Below, one piece after another: positions 1 through 8,300 of a DNA stretch of 36,807 nt (the first letter of the stretch is position 1; each line of letters starts with the position of its first letter). The position numbers were made by a program, and so were the translations under genes. The stretch lies in the NCBI RefSeq assembly GCF_000003815.2, contig NC_049990.1, forward strand, positions 6,996,307-7,033,113, in the 5' to 3' direction. The notes beneath the pieces are model-generated. The model was not told where the DNA came from and searched no databases. It saw only the letters and a program-made list of their open reading frames with translations. This stretch comes from Branchiostoma floridae. Its lineage: Eukaryota > Chordata > Leptocardii > Amphioxiformes > Branchiostomatidae.

Positions 1-511
1 TCACGTATTCAGTATGGTAGCTGGGTGGACAATTCAAGTCGAGCTTCCCGTGCGTCCACGACGTTGCCCGATCTAGCTTCGCGTGGCGGAAGCTTGCTTG
101 GGTTGGGGGTAGCGCTGCATTTGAGCGGAATGCAGCAAAGTCTAACGTGTGGTGTTCTTATGTCGTTATCAAACTGTAGATCTTCACAGAAGTCGACAAT
201 TATTTCATAGAGGAGAGGACAACGACGACAACATGAGAACAACGACGACAACCCAAGCAGGCAGACGGACATGGGAATCATGGCAACGGCAGCTTCCACA
301 ATAACTCACAGCCTGAGTCAGCGATTTTGCCGCCAGAGTTACCATCCTACAGGAGCAGAGAGCGGCGCCATAAAATTTGCATGTGGATGGGACGTCGGTA
401 GATTGTGCACACGTGGCGCGCGTATGCACCTGGTTGATTGAGTTAATACTGCTCGAAGAAACCAGCTCGTGACGTCGGCTGCTTTGCTGTTGGTCCCCTT
501 ACGCCGGGCGT
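1..511. other. Upstream non-coding segment, no gene seen
   Basis: No coding exon is recognisable. GC content is higher than in most of the window, and ACGT-containing words such as GACGTC recur. A short direct repeat built on AACGACGACAAC occurs twice between about 219 and 252. The open frames here overlap on both strands, lack a recognisable domain and look like chance. Confidence 0.5.
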
Positions 512-1255
512 GAGCTCTGACTACAGCAGTTTGCAGCGAGTACACTGGGTGTGCTGAGATTGGATATCTTACGTCTGGGACGTAAGACTATGTTGCTGCT
601 TAGGCTTTAGCTTGACTATGGCAGTTTGCAGCGAGCACACTGGGTGTGCTGAGATTAGATATCTTACGTCTGGGACGTAAGTTATGTTGCTGCTTAGGCC
701 TTAGCTCGGACTATGGCAGTTTGCAGTGAGCACACTGGGTGTGCTGAGATTAGATATCTTACGTCTGGGACGTAATATATAAGTTATGTTGCTGCTTAGG
801 CTTTAGCTCTGACTATGGCAGTTTGCAGCGAGCACACTGGGTGTGCTGAGATTAGATATCTTACGTCTGGGACGTAAGTTATGTTGCTGCTTAGGCTTTA
901 GCTTGACTATGGCAGTTTGCAGCGAGCACACTGGGTGTGCTGAGATTAGATATCTTACGTCTGGGACGTAAGTTATGTTGCTGCTTAGGCTTTAGCTTGA
1001 CTATGGCAGTTTGCAGCGAGCACACTGGGTGTGCTGAGATTAGATATCTTACGTCTGGGACGTAAGTTATGTTGCTGCTTAGGCTTTAGCTTTGACTATG
1101 GCAGTTTGCAGTGAGCACACTGGGTGTGCTGAGATTAGATATCTTACGTCTGGGACGTAAGTTATGTTGCTGCTTAGGCTTTAGCTTTGACTATGGTAGT
1201 TTGCAGTGAGCACACTGGGTGTTCTGAGATCGGATATCTTACGTCCGAGACGCTA
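512..1255. repeat. Tandem array of a 95-bp unit, about 7.8 copies
   Basis: Eight copies of a unit beginning near AGCTTTGACTATGGCAG repeat with a spacing of 94-95 bp; one interval is 102 bp because of a 7-bp insertion near 775. The TTTGCAG anchor falls at 530, 625, 720, 822, 916, 1010, 1105 and 1200. Copies differ at only a few bases; the last decays after about 1225. Nearly every unit contains two perfect inverted repeats with the same 3-nt loop: AGCACAC-TGG-GTGTGCT and TTACGTC-TGG-GACGTAA. A degenerate ninth copy can be followed at about 1267-1302. This is satellite or minisatellite DNA; I do not recognise a named family. Confidence 0.95.
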
Positions 1256-2217
1256 TATCAGTTTTATTACACCGGGTGTGCAGAGGTTGGATAATCTCAC
1301 GTCACACAAGATATGTGGTACGTAAGGAACGTGAGACAAGAGTTTCACAGTCGTTACGTGTAGGAGGTAAGTCATCCACCATAGGCTTACGTGAATGGAA
1401 GTGTCGGTGACCGTGCCGGCATTCATATGATGGATATAAGGGCTACGTGAATGAAATAAACGTATTTAGTGTGTTAAGTGAGCAATTTGGCAATGGCAGG
1501 ATCGATACAATTGGTATCGAGGGTGTACCCAGGGGTATCAGGTGATAGATTTGGCCAGGCGCCACGATGCAGGTGTATCATTGTAATTAAGATATGAGTT
1601 CCCAGGTGTCCATGTTGGAGGTTAATTAAATCATCCAATGACATCGTCTGCTGTACGAGCAAGTGTTGTGATCCAACATGGCGCAGATGACTTCACAGAG
1701 GGAGTGAGGTCTGTATATATATATATGCATATTTTATTGTTACGTAGGAGGTCACAACCTCAGGAGTTCAGAGGTCATTAACTCTTGGCTGACGATATCG
1801 CCCTTATAGAGAATAGTGAAGAGGAGCTACAACAAGTAACGAGACAATAGACGTCAGTCAGGGAGAGTCGGATTGAAAATCAATACAAGGGAATGTGAGA
1901 TCATGAGCATCAATACGGCCGCTCCACCAAACATCAAATTTGATGACTCAGGACTCAAGGTGCACGTGACTTGGGAAGCACGATCACGTAAAAGGGACAC
2001 AGTGTCCCGTGACAAGAAGTTCACTCGGCTCTGTGAGGACTTAACGTAGGGAAAAGTCCTCATCGGTTGCATTGCAGAGTGCACGTATTGAAGAGTGATC
2101 TGGGACTGTTGAATGTGCCCATGTATAATTGCATGGTGAGCAAGGTATATTAGATATGGGTCTTGGGACAATGTTGGAAACTAGGTGCTCGTAGTAAACT
2201 CTCACCATTCACGCATA
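1256..2217. other. Non-coding segment between array and gap
   Basis: Apart from a decayed array copy at about 1267-1302 and a short (AT)n run near 1714-1727, nothing is recognisable. The longest open frame is antisense at 1854-2171 (105 codons). It shows no domain and no splice context that I would trust. Confidence 0.5.
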
Positions 2218-2317
2218 NNNNNNNNNNNNNNNNNNNNNNNNNNNNNNNNNNNNNNNNNNNNNNNNNNNNNNNNNNNNNNNNNNNNNNNNNNNNNNNNNNN
2301 NNNNNNNNNNNNNNNNN
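2218..2317. other. Assembly gap (100 N)
   Basis: Exactly 100 undetermined bases, the conventional placeholder for a gap of unknown size. The two flanks may not be truly adjacent. Confidence 0.99.
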
Positions 2318-2499
2318 TCGGTGGACCTGTAATAGACGGGGTTATGAGATCAGAGAATACCATGGTTCAGACGAGGGCAGTTCGAGGAGATGGACCTGTT
2401 ATGGTTACGGTTATCTTGTCATTGGGTAGGCCGACTACTCTCTCTTGGCAGCCAGGGACTGATGTGCGAGAAGCTTACAATAGGCGGGGCTAAATCGCA

Positions 2500-2700
2500 A
2501 GGATTTGGAGCGAGTTGCCATTTGGCGCCACTCAAGTGACCTCAATACGACAGTAATTGCCCCAGGTAGGGCAACTGTAGGTTTTGAACCACTCATAGTG
2601 CACGTGTGGTGGGTTCTTTGACGTGCCTGGGATATGGGTGTCCCCAGACACGGGACCTCCATTTTACGTCCTATCTGAGTGACGGCCCTAGCCGAAGCTA
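2500..2700 (-). repeat. Interspersed repeat fragment, SINE-tail-like
   Basis: Positions 2604-2625 are the reverse complement of 21800-21821 with one mismatch in 22; that second copy lies in the tail of a tRNA-derived SINE. The core, read on the - strand, is AAAGAACCCACCACA. A further shared word, CATTTTACGTCC, occurs at about 2662 and again near 14801. The reading is a SINE tail inserted in - orientation, with the boundaries only approximate. Similar 'AAAGAACCC' tail motifs are, to my knowledge, common in invertebrate SINEs, but I cannot assign a named domain. Confidence 0.5.
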
Positions 2701-2770
2701 AGTACTCATTTCACCTACCTGAGAAAAGCCGTGTAAAGTGCCTTTCCTAAGGGCACAAGAAAGGTAACAC

Positions 2771-2880
2771 GCAGACTTGGCAGATGACATGGTTCTCCTC
2801 AGTGAAGACTTTTCAGTAAATGGTAATTCAGTTGGGCTAAGTATAAGTAAGAAGAAAATAGAAGTAAAATGCATATGTGC
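2771..2880 (+). pseudogene. Non-LTR retrotransposon reverse transcriptase remnant
   Basis: The + frame through 2777 reads ADL-ADDMVLLSED, then GLSISKKKIEVK. In LINE reverse transcriptases the catalytic block has the form (F/Y)ADD(M/I)VLLSE, followed some 20-30 residues later by GL.I...KT.V. Here both blocks are present, but the aromatic residue before ADD is lost and the spacing between blocks is short, so internal deletions are likely. The frame has no start or surrounding RT domain and closes at 3001. It is a short dead fragment. The family (CR1, L2, RTE or other) cannot be told from this much sequence. Confidence 0.6.
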
Positions 2881-3095
2881 AATTCGTGTGTGCTTTCTAC
2901 GGTATTGTATAGTGCAGAAACTGGGCAAACAATTACAGAAAGACAAGAGAAATACTTTGACACTGCAGACCAGAGGGGTTATTTGCCATTCAGCATTTTG
3001 AGACTGAGATGGCAGCAATACATCTCAAACTAGGAAGTTGGCCGAGGAACAGGGCAGCCAATCCTGTCTACATGGGTTCGCAAAGCACGGGTGCG

Positions 3096-3103
3096 GTGGT
3101 GGC
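3096..3103. repeat. Target-site duplication, left copy (hAT MITE)
   Basis: GTGGTGGC, identical to 3531-3538 on the other side of the element. Perfect preservation suggests a fairly recent insertion. Confidence 0.9.
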
Positions 3104-3530
3104 TAGGGCTGGGTATCGGTACAGCGTACCGGTACAAAACCGGTTTTTCTTATTGGACCGGTCCAGAAAAACCGGACCTGAAAAAAGTAGGTGGACCGGA
3201 TGTTGGACCGATTAGAAAATTAACCGACTATTTCATCAGGCACTCACACGTTTTGGCGCTTGCAGGTGGAAGAAAATAACAAGATTGAGTAGAGTTTATA
3301 GTAATTTTTACCAAGTTGTACAGCCAATCGCACAGGTGCAGTTAGCGTTGTAGGACTTTAAAACGCCAGTGGGAGTCTAATACTCCACCAAACAGATTTC
3401 TTTGTAGTGAAATGAACCATTGGTATGAGTCATACTTAATCAGGTCCAGGTTCAGGTCCGGACCTGGACCTGATCCTTTGGACCTGAACCGGACCGGGAC
3501 CTGAATTTTCTGTACCGGTACCCACCCCTA
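3104..3530. mobile_element. Non-autonomous hAT-type MITE, complete (427 bp)
   Basis: The left end TAGGGCTGGGTATCGGTACA and the inverted right end (reverse complement TAGGGGTGGGTACCGGTACA) match at 18 of 20 positions. The element is flanked by a perfect 8-bp duplication, GTGGTGGC, at 3096-3103 and 3531-3538. An 8-bp target duplication and ends of this kind are hallmarks of hAT transposons. The interior has no transposase frame but carries many GGACCTG/ACCGG palindromic words (notably 3440-3510), typical of subterminal transposase-binding repeats. It would need a transposase supplied by a full-length relative. Confidence 0.9.
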
Positions 3531-3538
3531 GTGGTGGC
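3531..3538. repeat. Target-site duplication, right copy (hAT MITE)
   Basis: GTGGTGGC, directly abutting the right terminal inverted repeat and identical to the left copy. Confidence 0.9.
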
Positions 3539-3554
3539 GGTGAATGATGGTCGA

Positions 3555-3640
3555 TTGAGTAAGGGGATAAGAATGGGGATGATAAGGAAGGGTGTAATGA
3601 GGAAGGGGATAATGAGGATGGGGAGAGATACTTTCATGTG
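3555..3640. repeat. Purine-rich low-complexity stretch
   Basis: Irregular repetition of GGGGATAATGAGGA-like words. The antisense open frame rich in P, H and Y across it (3528-3767) is a by-product of this composition, not a gene. Confidence 0.7.
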
Positions 3641-3702
3641 AAAGTATAGGAAAGCGGTGATTATGCCTATTGCAGGACACTGGGAGGAGCCAGCGCGACG
3701 GA

Positions 3703-3762
3703 GGCACTGCCCCCATCACTAATGAGGATGATCCAATGATTGTCAGTGTGGATACTTTGCTA
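3703..3762 (+). repeat. 60-bp direct repeat, copy 1
   Basis: Identical over 60 bp to 4138-4197 (offset 435). The similarity continues imperfectly upstream, through the CCATTG/CTATTG and GCGCGAC words. A second, weaker pair of repeats (about 3817-3893 and 3943-4026) lies between the two copies, so the whole 3.65-4.25 kb block appears to have arisen by layered duplication. Confidence 0.9.
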
Positions 3763-4137
3763 TTCACACTGCACGATCATTGGTCAGCCGAAATCACGTG
3801 ATCAAATAATACCATATAAGGTGGCGTGCATAATCCATTCTGCCATTCTCCCGGAGACATCCGCAGCTCAGAAGTGCAAGGTGGGGCAGACCTGGCACAT
3901 GGACAGGTGACAATGAAAGAAAGAGCGGATAAATAACATTATGTAAGACGGGTGTATAATCCATACTGGCTTTCATCTGGAGAAATCCATAATACTAGTG
4001 TCGAGGAGCAAAGTGGGGCCGACCTGTAGCGAGTGGGAAAAGTGGATAGAGCGTTGTGAGGAGGGGAAGCGCTTTTCTTTCCCCACCCACCCGCCCTTAT
4101 AGCCATTGCTGGGACTCGGCTTCCACCGCGCGACTTC

Positions 4138-4197
4138 GGCACTGCCCCCATCACTAATGAGGATGATCCAATGATTGTCAGTGTGGATACTTTGCTA
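4138..4197 (+). repeat. 60-bp direct repeat, copy 2
   Basis: Exact copy of 3703-3762. The antisense frames over both copies therefore encode the same short peptide, which explains why two otherwise unrelated reading frames share a segment. Confidence 0.9.
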
Positions 4198-4432
4198 CTT
4201 TCACAGAAATTCAGAATGCAAAGCAAGGGCGCGGTTACTCGTACATCCATCGTACGATCGCCAAACTAAGTTTTAAAAAAATCTTCAGCTAGTCGTGCAT
4301 ATGTCATTTAAAATGTAAATCTGGTTGTTTTGTGTTCTGTTGCAAAAACGCTGTCTTAGATCCATGTATGCGGTTGGTTTTGTCACAGCTTGCTTGAAAG
4401 GTACACAGTATCAAAATTGTGGAACAGCCCGC

Positions 4433-4784
4433 GACGAATGTAACCGCGACCATATTGTAGATATGTGGTCTGTATGGAAAAATTTTAACATTGTGTTATT
4501 TTCCCCCTATCTCTTGGTATGTTTGCAATAAAATGTGTCTGTTTAATACACCGCAGACTAAGGTCCGGCTTGTACACAAGTTGTCCACTGACATCTTGTC
4601 CACTAGCTCGCTAGCTCGACGAATGTAAACGGAATATTATATATGTTGTCTGTATGGGCAAATGTCAAGATTGTGTTTTTGTTACTCGAGCTCATGTCAT
4701 GTTTCCAATAAAACGTGTCTGTTTAATACACCGTAGACCAAGGTCCGGCTTGTACACAGGTTGTCCACTGACATCTTGTCCACT
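4433..4784 (+). repeat. Tandem duplication, two copies of about 170 bp
   Basis: Copy 1 (4433-4604) and copy 2 (4618-4784) share start GACGAATGTAA, a central CAATAAAA..GTGTCTGTTTAATACACC block and end TTGTCCACTGACATCTTGTC. Offsets run from 185 at the start to 180 at the end, from small indels. The AATAAA word in each copy looks like a polyadenylation signal, but no gene end is otherwise visible. Confidence 0.9.
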
Positions 4785-5279
4785 GAAAGATGGCTCTTGC
4801 GTGCCAGCTGATAAGAAAAAAACGTCTGGCGCCAAGTTGAAGCCATCAGACGCCGCCTACAGAATCACATGCTGTAAACACATCCACTCGTGACGTATGA
4901 TGACGAACACTATACCTGAGCTACCAGACATACTGGAGACAGGTTTGCTTAAGGACTTTGCGTCTAGAGGTTCTCAAAGGGGTGGTTGAGGCATCCGGGA
5001 TCTGAAATAACATTTTAAGATGACTTTGATTGATTTTAAAAGCTTTATGATACGATGCCGCTAACCTTTTCATATCTTTATCAAATTATTGCCTCCGACA
5101 AGAGGCCTAGTTTTGCCGACGTTGGATAGTTTGTGGACAGTATTTTTGATGAGAAAATAAACGAGTTTCTATTTTTTGTTCGAAGGTAAGTCTCAGAAAG
5201 TAATGATTACCTTTTTGGAGATCTGAAAGAGTCGTTCTGGATTCTTTTACAAAGTCGTTGATTTCGGACTATGCAAAAA
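4785..5279. other. Non-coding segment, nothing recognised
   Basis: AT-rich sequence with no coding exon, no terminal repeats and no RNA gene that I can identify. Confidence 0.4.
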
Positions 5280-5284
5280 GAACG

Positions 5285-5490
5285 GTACAATGGCCATGAG
5301 ATCAAGAGTAGAGTGTTTCCATTCGGTAGGTCTTGAGTTCGATCCTTGGTCGATGTGTACCAAACTCAACATTTGGGGAAGAGAATTTTGGCACCACAGC
5401 ATACATAGTGACTGCACTGGGTTGTGTGGCCCAAGTGCTATTGAAACGGAGGTGGGCGCTCTCCTATGTGCGGGAAGGAGGACCATGAAC
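5285..5490 (+). repeat. Possible tRNA-derived SINE remnant
   Basis: The word GAGTTCGATCC near 5334-5344 matches an RNA polymerase III B box (GGTTCGANNCC) except at its first positions, and a tRNA-like stretch CATTCGGTAGGTCTTGA precedes it. Downstream unique-looking sequence to about 5490 may be the SINE body. No cloverleaf can be completed, so it is not a tRNA gene. Confidence 0.35.
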
Positions 5491-5711
5491 TAACTGATGC
5501 AAAAACATTGGCACAATAATATTTACGAAGATATTTTGGCTGCACAGTTATCAAAGCTTGCACTAGAGCAAACCTCCCCGATTCCCAGTGGACACCTTTC
5601 CGTTTGTCCTGTGGTCTGAGGATGGCGCCGGGGTGAACTCTCTCTAACCTCACGTGGAGACATGAGATTAACGTACACACGCAACTCTGCAGACAGGTCA
5701 GATGGAAGGAG

Positions 5712-5998
5712 AGGTTTCGTTTTCTTTTGGTGCGCACACGACTAGTGTTCAGATTGCGTACTTTTGATATAACTTTATCTGTTTATTTACAGATGATGTC
5801 TGATAGATGTTTATGCCCACAACAGCATCTATTGCAATCTATGTATCTAGATGGATAGGTTTCGTCTTTCGGTGCGCACACGAATGTTCAGATTGCGTAC
5901 TTTTGATGAATACCTTTATCAGTTTATTTACAGACGATGTATGGTATTCATAGATGTATAGATGTTTATCTAACAATCGCAATCTATGCATCTAGATG
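5712..5998 (+). repeat. Tandem duplication, two copies of 142 bp
   Basis: Copy 1 (5712-5853) and copy 2 (5857-5998) are offset by 145 bp. Shared words include AGGTTTCGT, GGTGCGCACACGA, TTCAGATTGCGTACTTTTGAT and ATCTAGATG. The divergence is modest, and the 3' ends are rich in GATAGATG words that grade into the adjacent tetranucleotide microsatellite. Confidence 0.9.
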
Positions 5999-6056
5999 CT
6001 ACAAATCTATCAATATGCAATATATGCAAATGCTTTTTACAAGCTTTATCTATTTC

Positions 6057-6109
<53 letters not shown>

Positions 6110-6144
6110 GTATGTATGTATGTATGTATGTATGTATGTATGTA
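6057..6144 (+). repeat. Compound microsatellite (TCTA)13(TGTA)9
   Basis: Thirteen TCTA units (6057-6108) switch without interruption to nine TGTA units (6109-6144). The two overlapping + frames rich in Ile/Tyr/Ser and Cys/Met/Tyr/Val across it are artefacts of the repeat. Confidence 0.97.
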
Positions 6145-6955
6145 TGGGACTATCTGACTATCTACCTATGTAACAGTCTCTGTATTTATTTTTGCCCTTA
6201 ATATTTCTCCTATGAATGAATGCAAGCCCATGGTAGGTATTTAATTATCTATCTATATCATACGTCGTCATACCAATGGTGGTTGTGTTTTGGCGTGTAG
6301 TCCCAAACTTGATAATGCAACCCATCACCCTAAATTGGCGCCAAGGAGAATTTGTCCTTCCTCATTTGAACATAATTGCGGCGAATGGCGGAAAATTACT
6401 TTAAACATTTAGTCGCCCCAAATACGTGGCACAAATTCAAAGTTGGCCATTACGAAAAGTGCCCAGTCATGTCATTTGTTCCTGGCAAGTCTGGTTATAC
6501 TAGTTTATTGCTTAATTTCTCATTACACTTTGAACATAATTAGGTCAGTTGTAAAAGTCACTGTCGTTGTTGTGGGACCGCGGTTTACCTACGTATTACT
6601 CGTATTGTAAATCTAGGAAAAGTGTTGCGCATGTTTCTGGTTCCCCGGCGGGGTTTGCCCAAACGCCTCAAAGGACCTTAAACGACCTCAAACGATAAAT
6701 AAAAAAAAACGCAGCAAGTCCTTACTATTTACCAGTTATTTGGAGTCAGCTGGTTTCAAGATCGAAGCAATTTGAGGCTGAAAAATACTTATTAGGGAAT
6801 ACCTACCTTTATTCTTTTTACAGCACCGTGATTGGAAACAAAGCATTTTCTTAGGCCTTTGTTGAGACGCCATATGCATGTTTTGGATAAAACTTCAAAT
6901 TCAATCCACAAGTTTCTTTGACAACCACGACTTGCGCAACGCCTTCCAGACTGCA
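6145..6955. other. Non-coding segment with one short decamer repeat
   Basis: Only a 10-bp unit related to AACGACCTCA, repeated about three and a half times at 6661-6695, stands out. No gene or element end was recognised. Confidence 0.45.
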
Positions 6956-6960
6956 TAAAT

Positions 6961-7002
6961 CGTTTTTGTTTGTTTGTGCCTTTATTTAAACTTGATATGT
7001 GA
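6961..7002. repeat. Dispersed repeat end, copy A
   Basis: TTTGTTTGTTTGTGCCTTTATTT followed by (A/C)AACTTGATA recurs at about 24307-24347. A pyrimidine and TG-rich end of this kind could be the antisense of a retroelement 3' tail. The rest of either element cannot be delimited. Confidence 0.5.
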
Positions 7003-8085
7003 CGCGTTGCAGCAAGTGAAATGATTTCATTTGTTAACAATGTCACACGCCTTAACGTGACCTTGGCCTTGACATACCAATATCATTACAGTCCATCCAG
7101 AGGTTCTATAATAAAACTGAGCAAAAACATCTGGAAACACATACAGAAAGGCAGACAAACACACTTAAACACGCCAAAAGCAATACCTCCATTTTTGTTC
7201 ATAGACTCGATGATAGAGGTTAACGTTACAGCTGAAAACGAGAAACGAGTTTGCATAACTGACACTTTACACACACCGGCCGTCGCTAATTATTAATATG
7301 CTGACTCACCTGGCGTGATTTTAAGTAGAATTTAAAAAAAAAACTTTCTGTGAAGGCATTTTTGCCACATTTCGTCAACTGAATATTGACCAATACCGCC
7401 CGTAGAATTTTAAGCGAGTTTACTTTGGCCATTCCCCGACCTCAGGAAACAATTATGAGGTTGGTTAGCGTATCTAACTCGGTAAGGTCATTTGGAGTTC
7501 ACTCAATGGTTTGCCAAACTTACGTCACGCAAGAATCAAAAGCAAGAAAGGAAAAACTTTCCTTGTTCGATAAAGTAGTAGTGAGGGTTTGTCCAAGACA
7601 AAAATGGTTTGAAAAGTGATAGTGTCGCTTGACGGGGGATAAGAACTAATCTGTTTAAAACTCCCCTGCTTGGTTGCTGGGAAAATAGTGTGCAAATCGG
7701 CAAAATAGACTTGGTAATATGCCAGATGAGTCAATCGGTTGAGGAGTTACATACTGGGTTGCAAATACAGTACCACGATACATATATTTCTGGTATCTTA
7801 AGCTTATTAAGACCTCAACCCTGGGTGTTTGGTAGAGACTAGTGAAATACGTTTGAAAACATATCAGTTCAAGGCTTCAAGCAGAGGAAAGTTGTAACAC
7901 GAGCTAGATATTCGATACGCCTGTCCTCACACGAGCTTGGAGAGAGGTCAAAGCACGTATATGTTACTAGTACTCCCATGGGGGCTGGCACGTTTTCTTA
8001 CAGCGCTGTTTCCTATAAACTTTATACTACTAAAGATCGTTAGCAGTTGGACAGCAGGAGTGCTGTAGGGGCTGCAAATTGTAAC
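7003..8085. other. Non-coding segment, nothing recognised
   Basis: Several 60-90 codon frames occur on both strands and overlap each other. None shows a domain, a repeat or a credible splice context. Confidence 0.4.
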
Positions 8086-8088
8086 GAT

Positions 8089-8300
8089 TACGTTATAAGT
8101 TTATAGTTTGACAACGGAACCCGGGAAGGGTTCACCAGGATCCGGTACAGCCCCGCCCACTATATTTAAAAGGATTCTGAGTGATGGCCCGGTTAGCCAG
8201 GGTTGTGTTGTACTAGCATTCTATATTTGTACACAAGCCGTCGGCAGTCTAGTCTCCTATTAAATGTGCAGCTATGCCTCGTTTCTGAACGGTCTTAGAG
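8089..8300 (+). repeat. Possible solo LTR fragment
   Basis: The segment opens with TGTAACGATTACG and contains a GC-rich patch, then TATATTTAAAAGG (8160-8172), which resembles a TATA box. About 90 bp later comes CCTATTAAATGTGCAGC, which resembles an LTR polyadenylation signal. That order fits a retrotransposon LTR. I cannot find a matching CA-3' terminus, target duplication or second LTR, so it may be a truncated solo LTR or coincidence. Confidence 0.3.

Noticed and set aside
512-1255. CRISPR-like array, because of regular spacing and palindromic repeats
   Set aside because: The whole 95-bp unit is repeated with no variable spacers, and the genome is clearly animal.
3528-4250. Two antisense frames sharing a common peptide, suggesting a gene family
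   Set aside because: The shared peptide comes from an exact 60-bp DNA repeat. The rest of each frame is low-complexity or unrelated.
4521-4700. AATAAA words as gene polyadenylation sites
   Set aside because: They occur in both copies of a tandem duplication, with no upstream coding exon.
5937-6201. Two overlapping + frames rich in Ile/Tyr/Ser and Cys/Met/Val
   Set aside because: Both are translations of the (TCTA)(TGTA) microsatellite.
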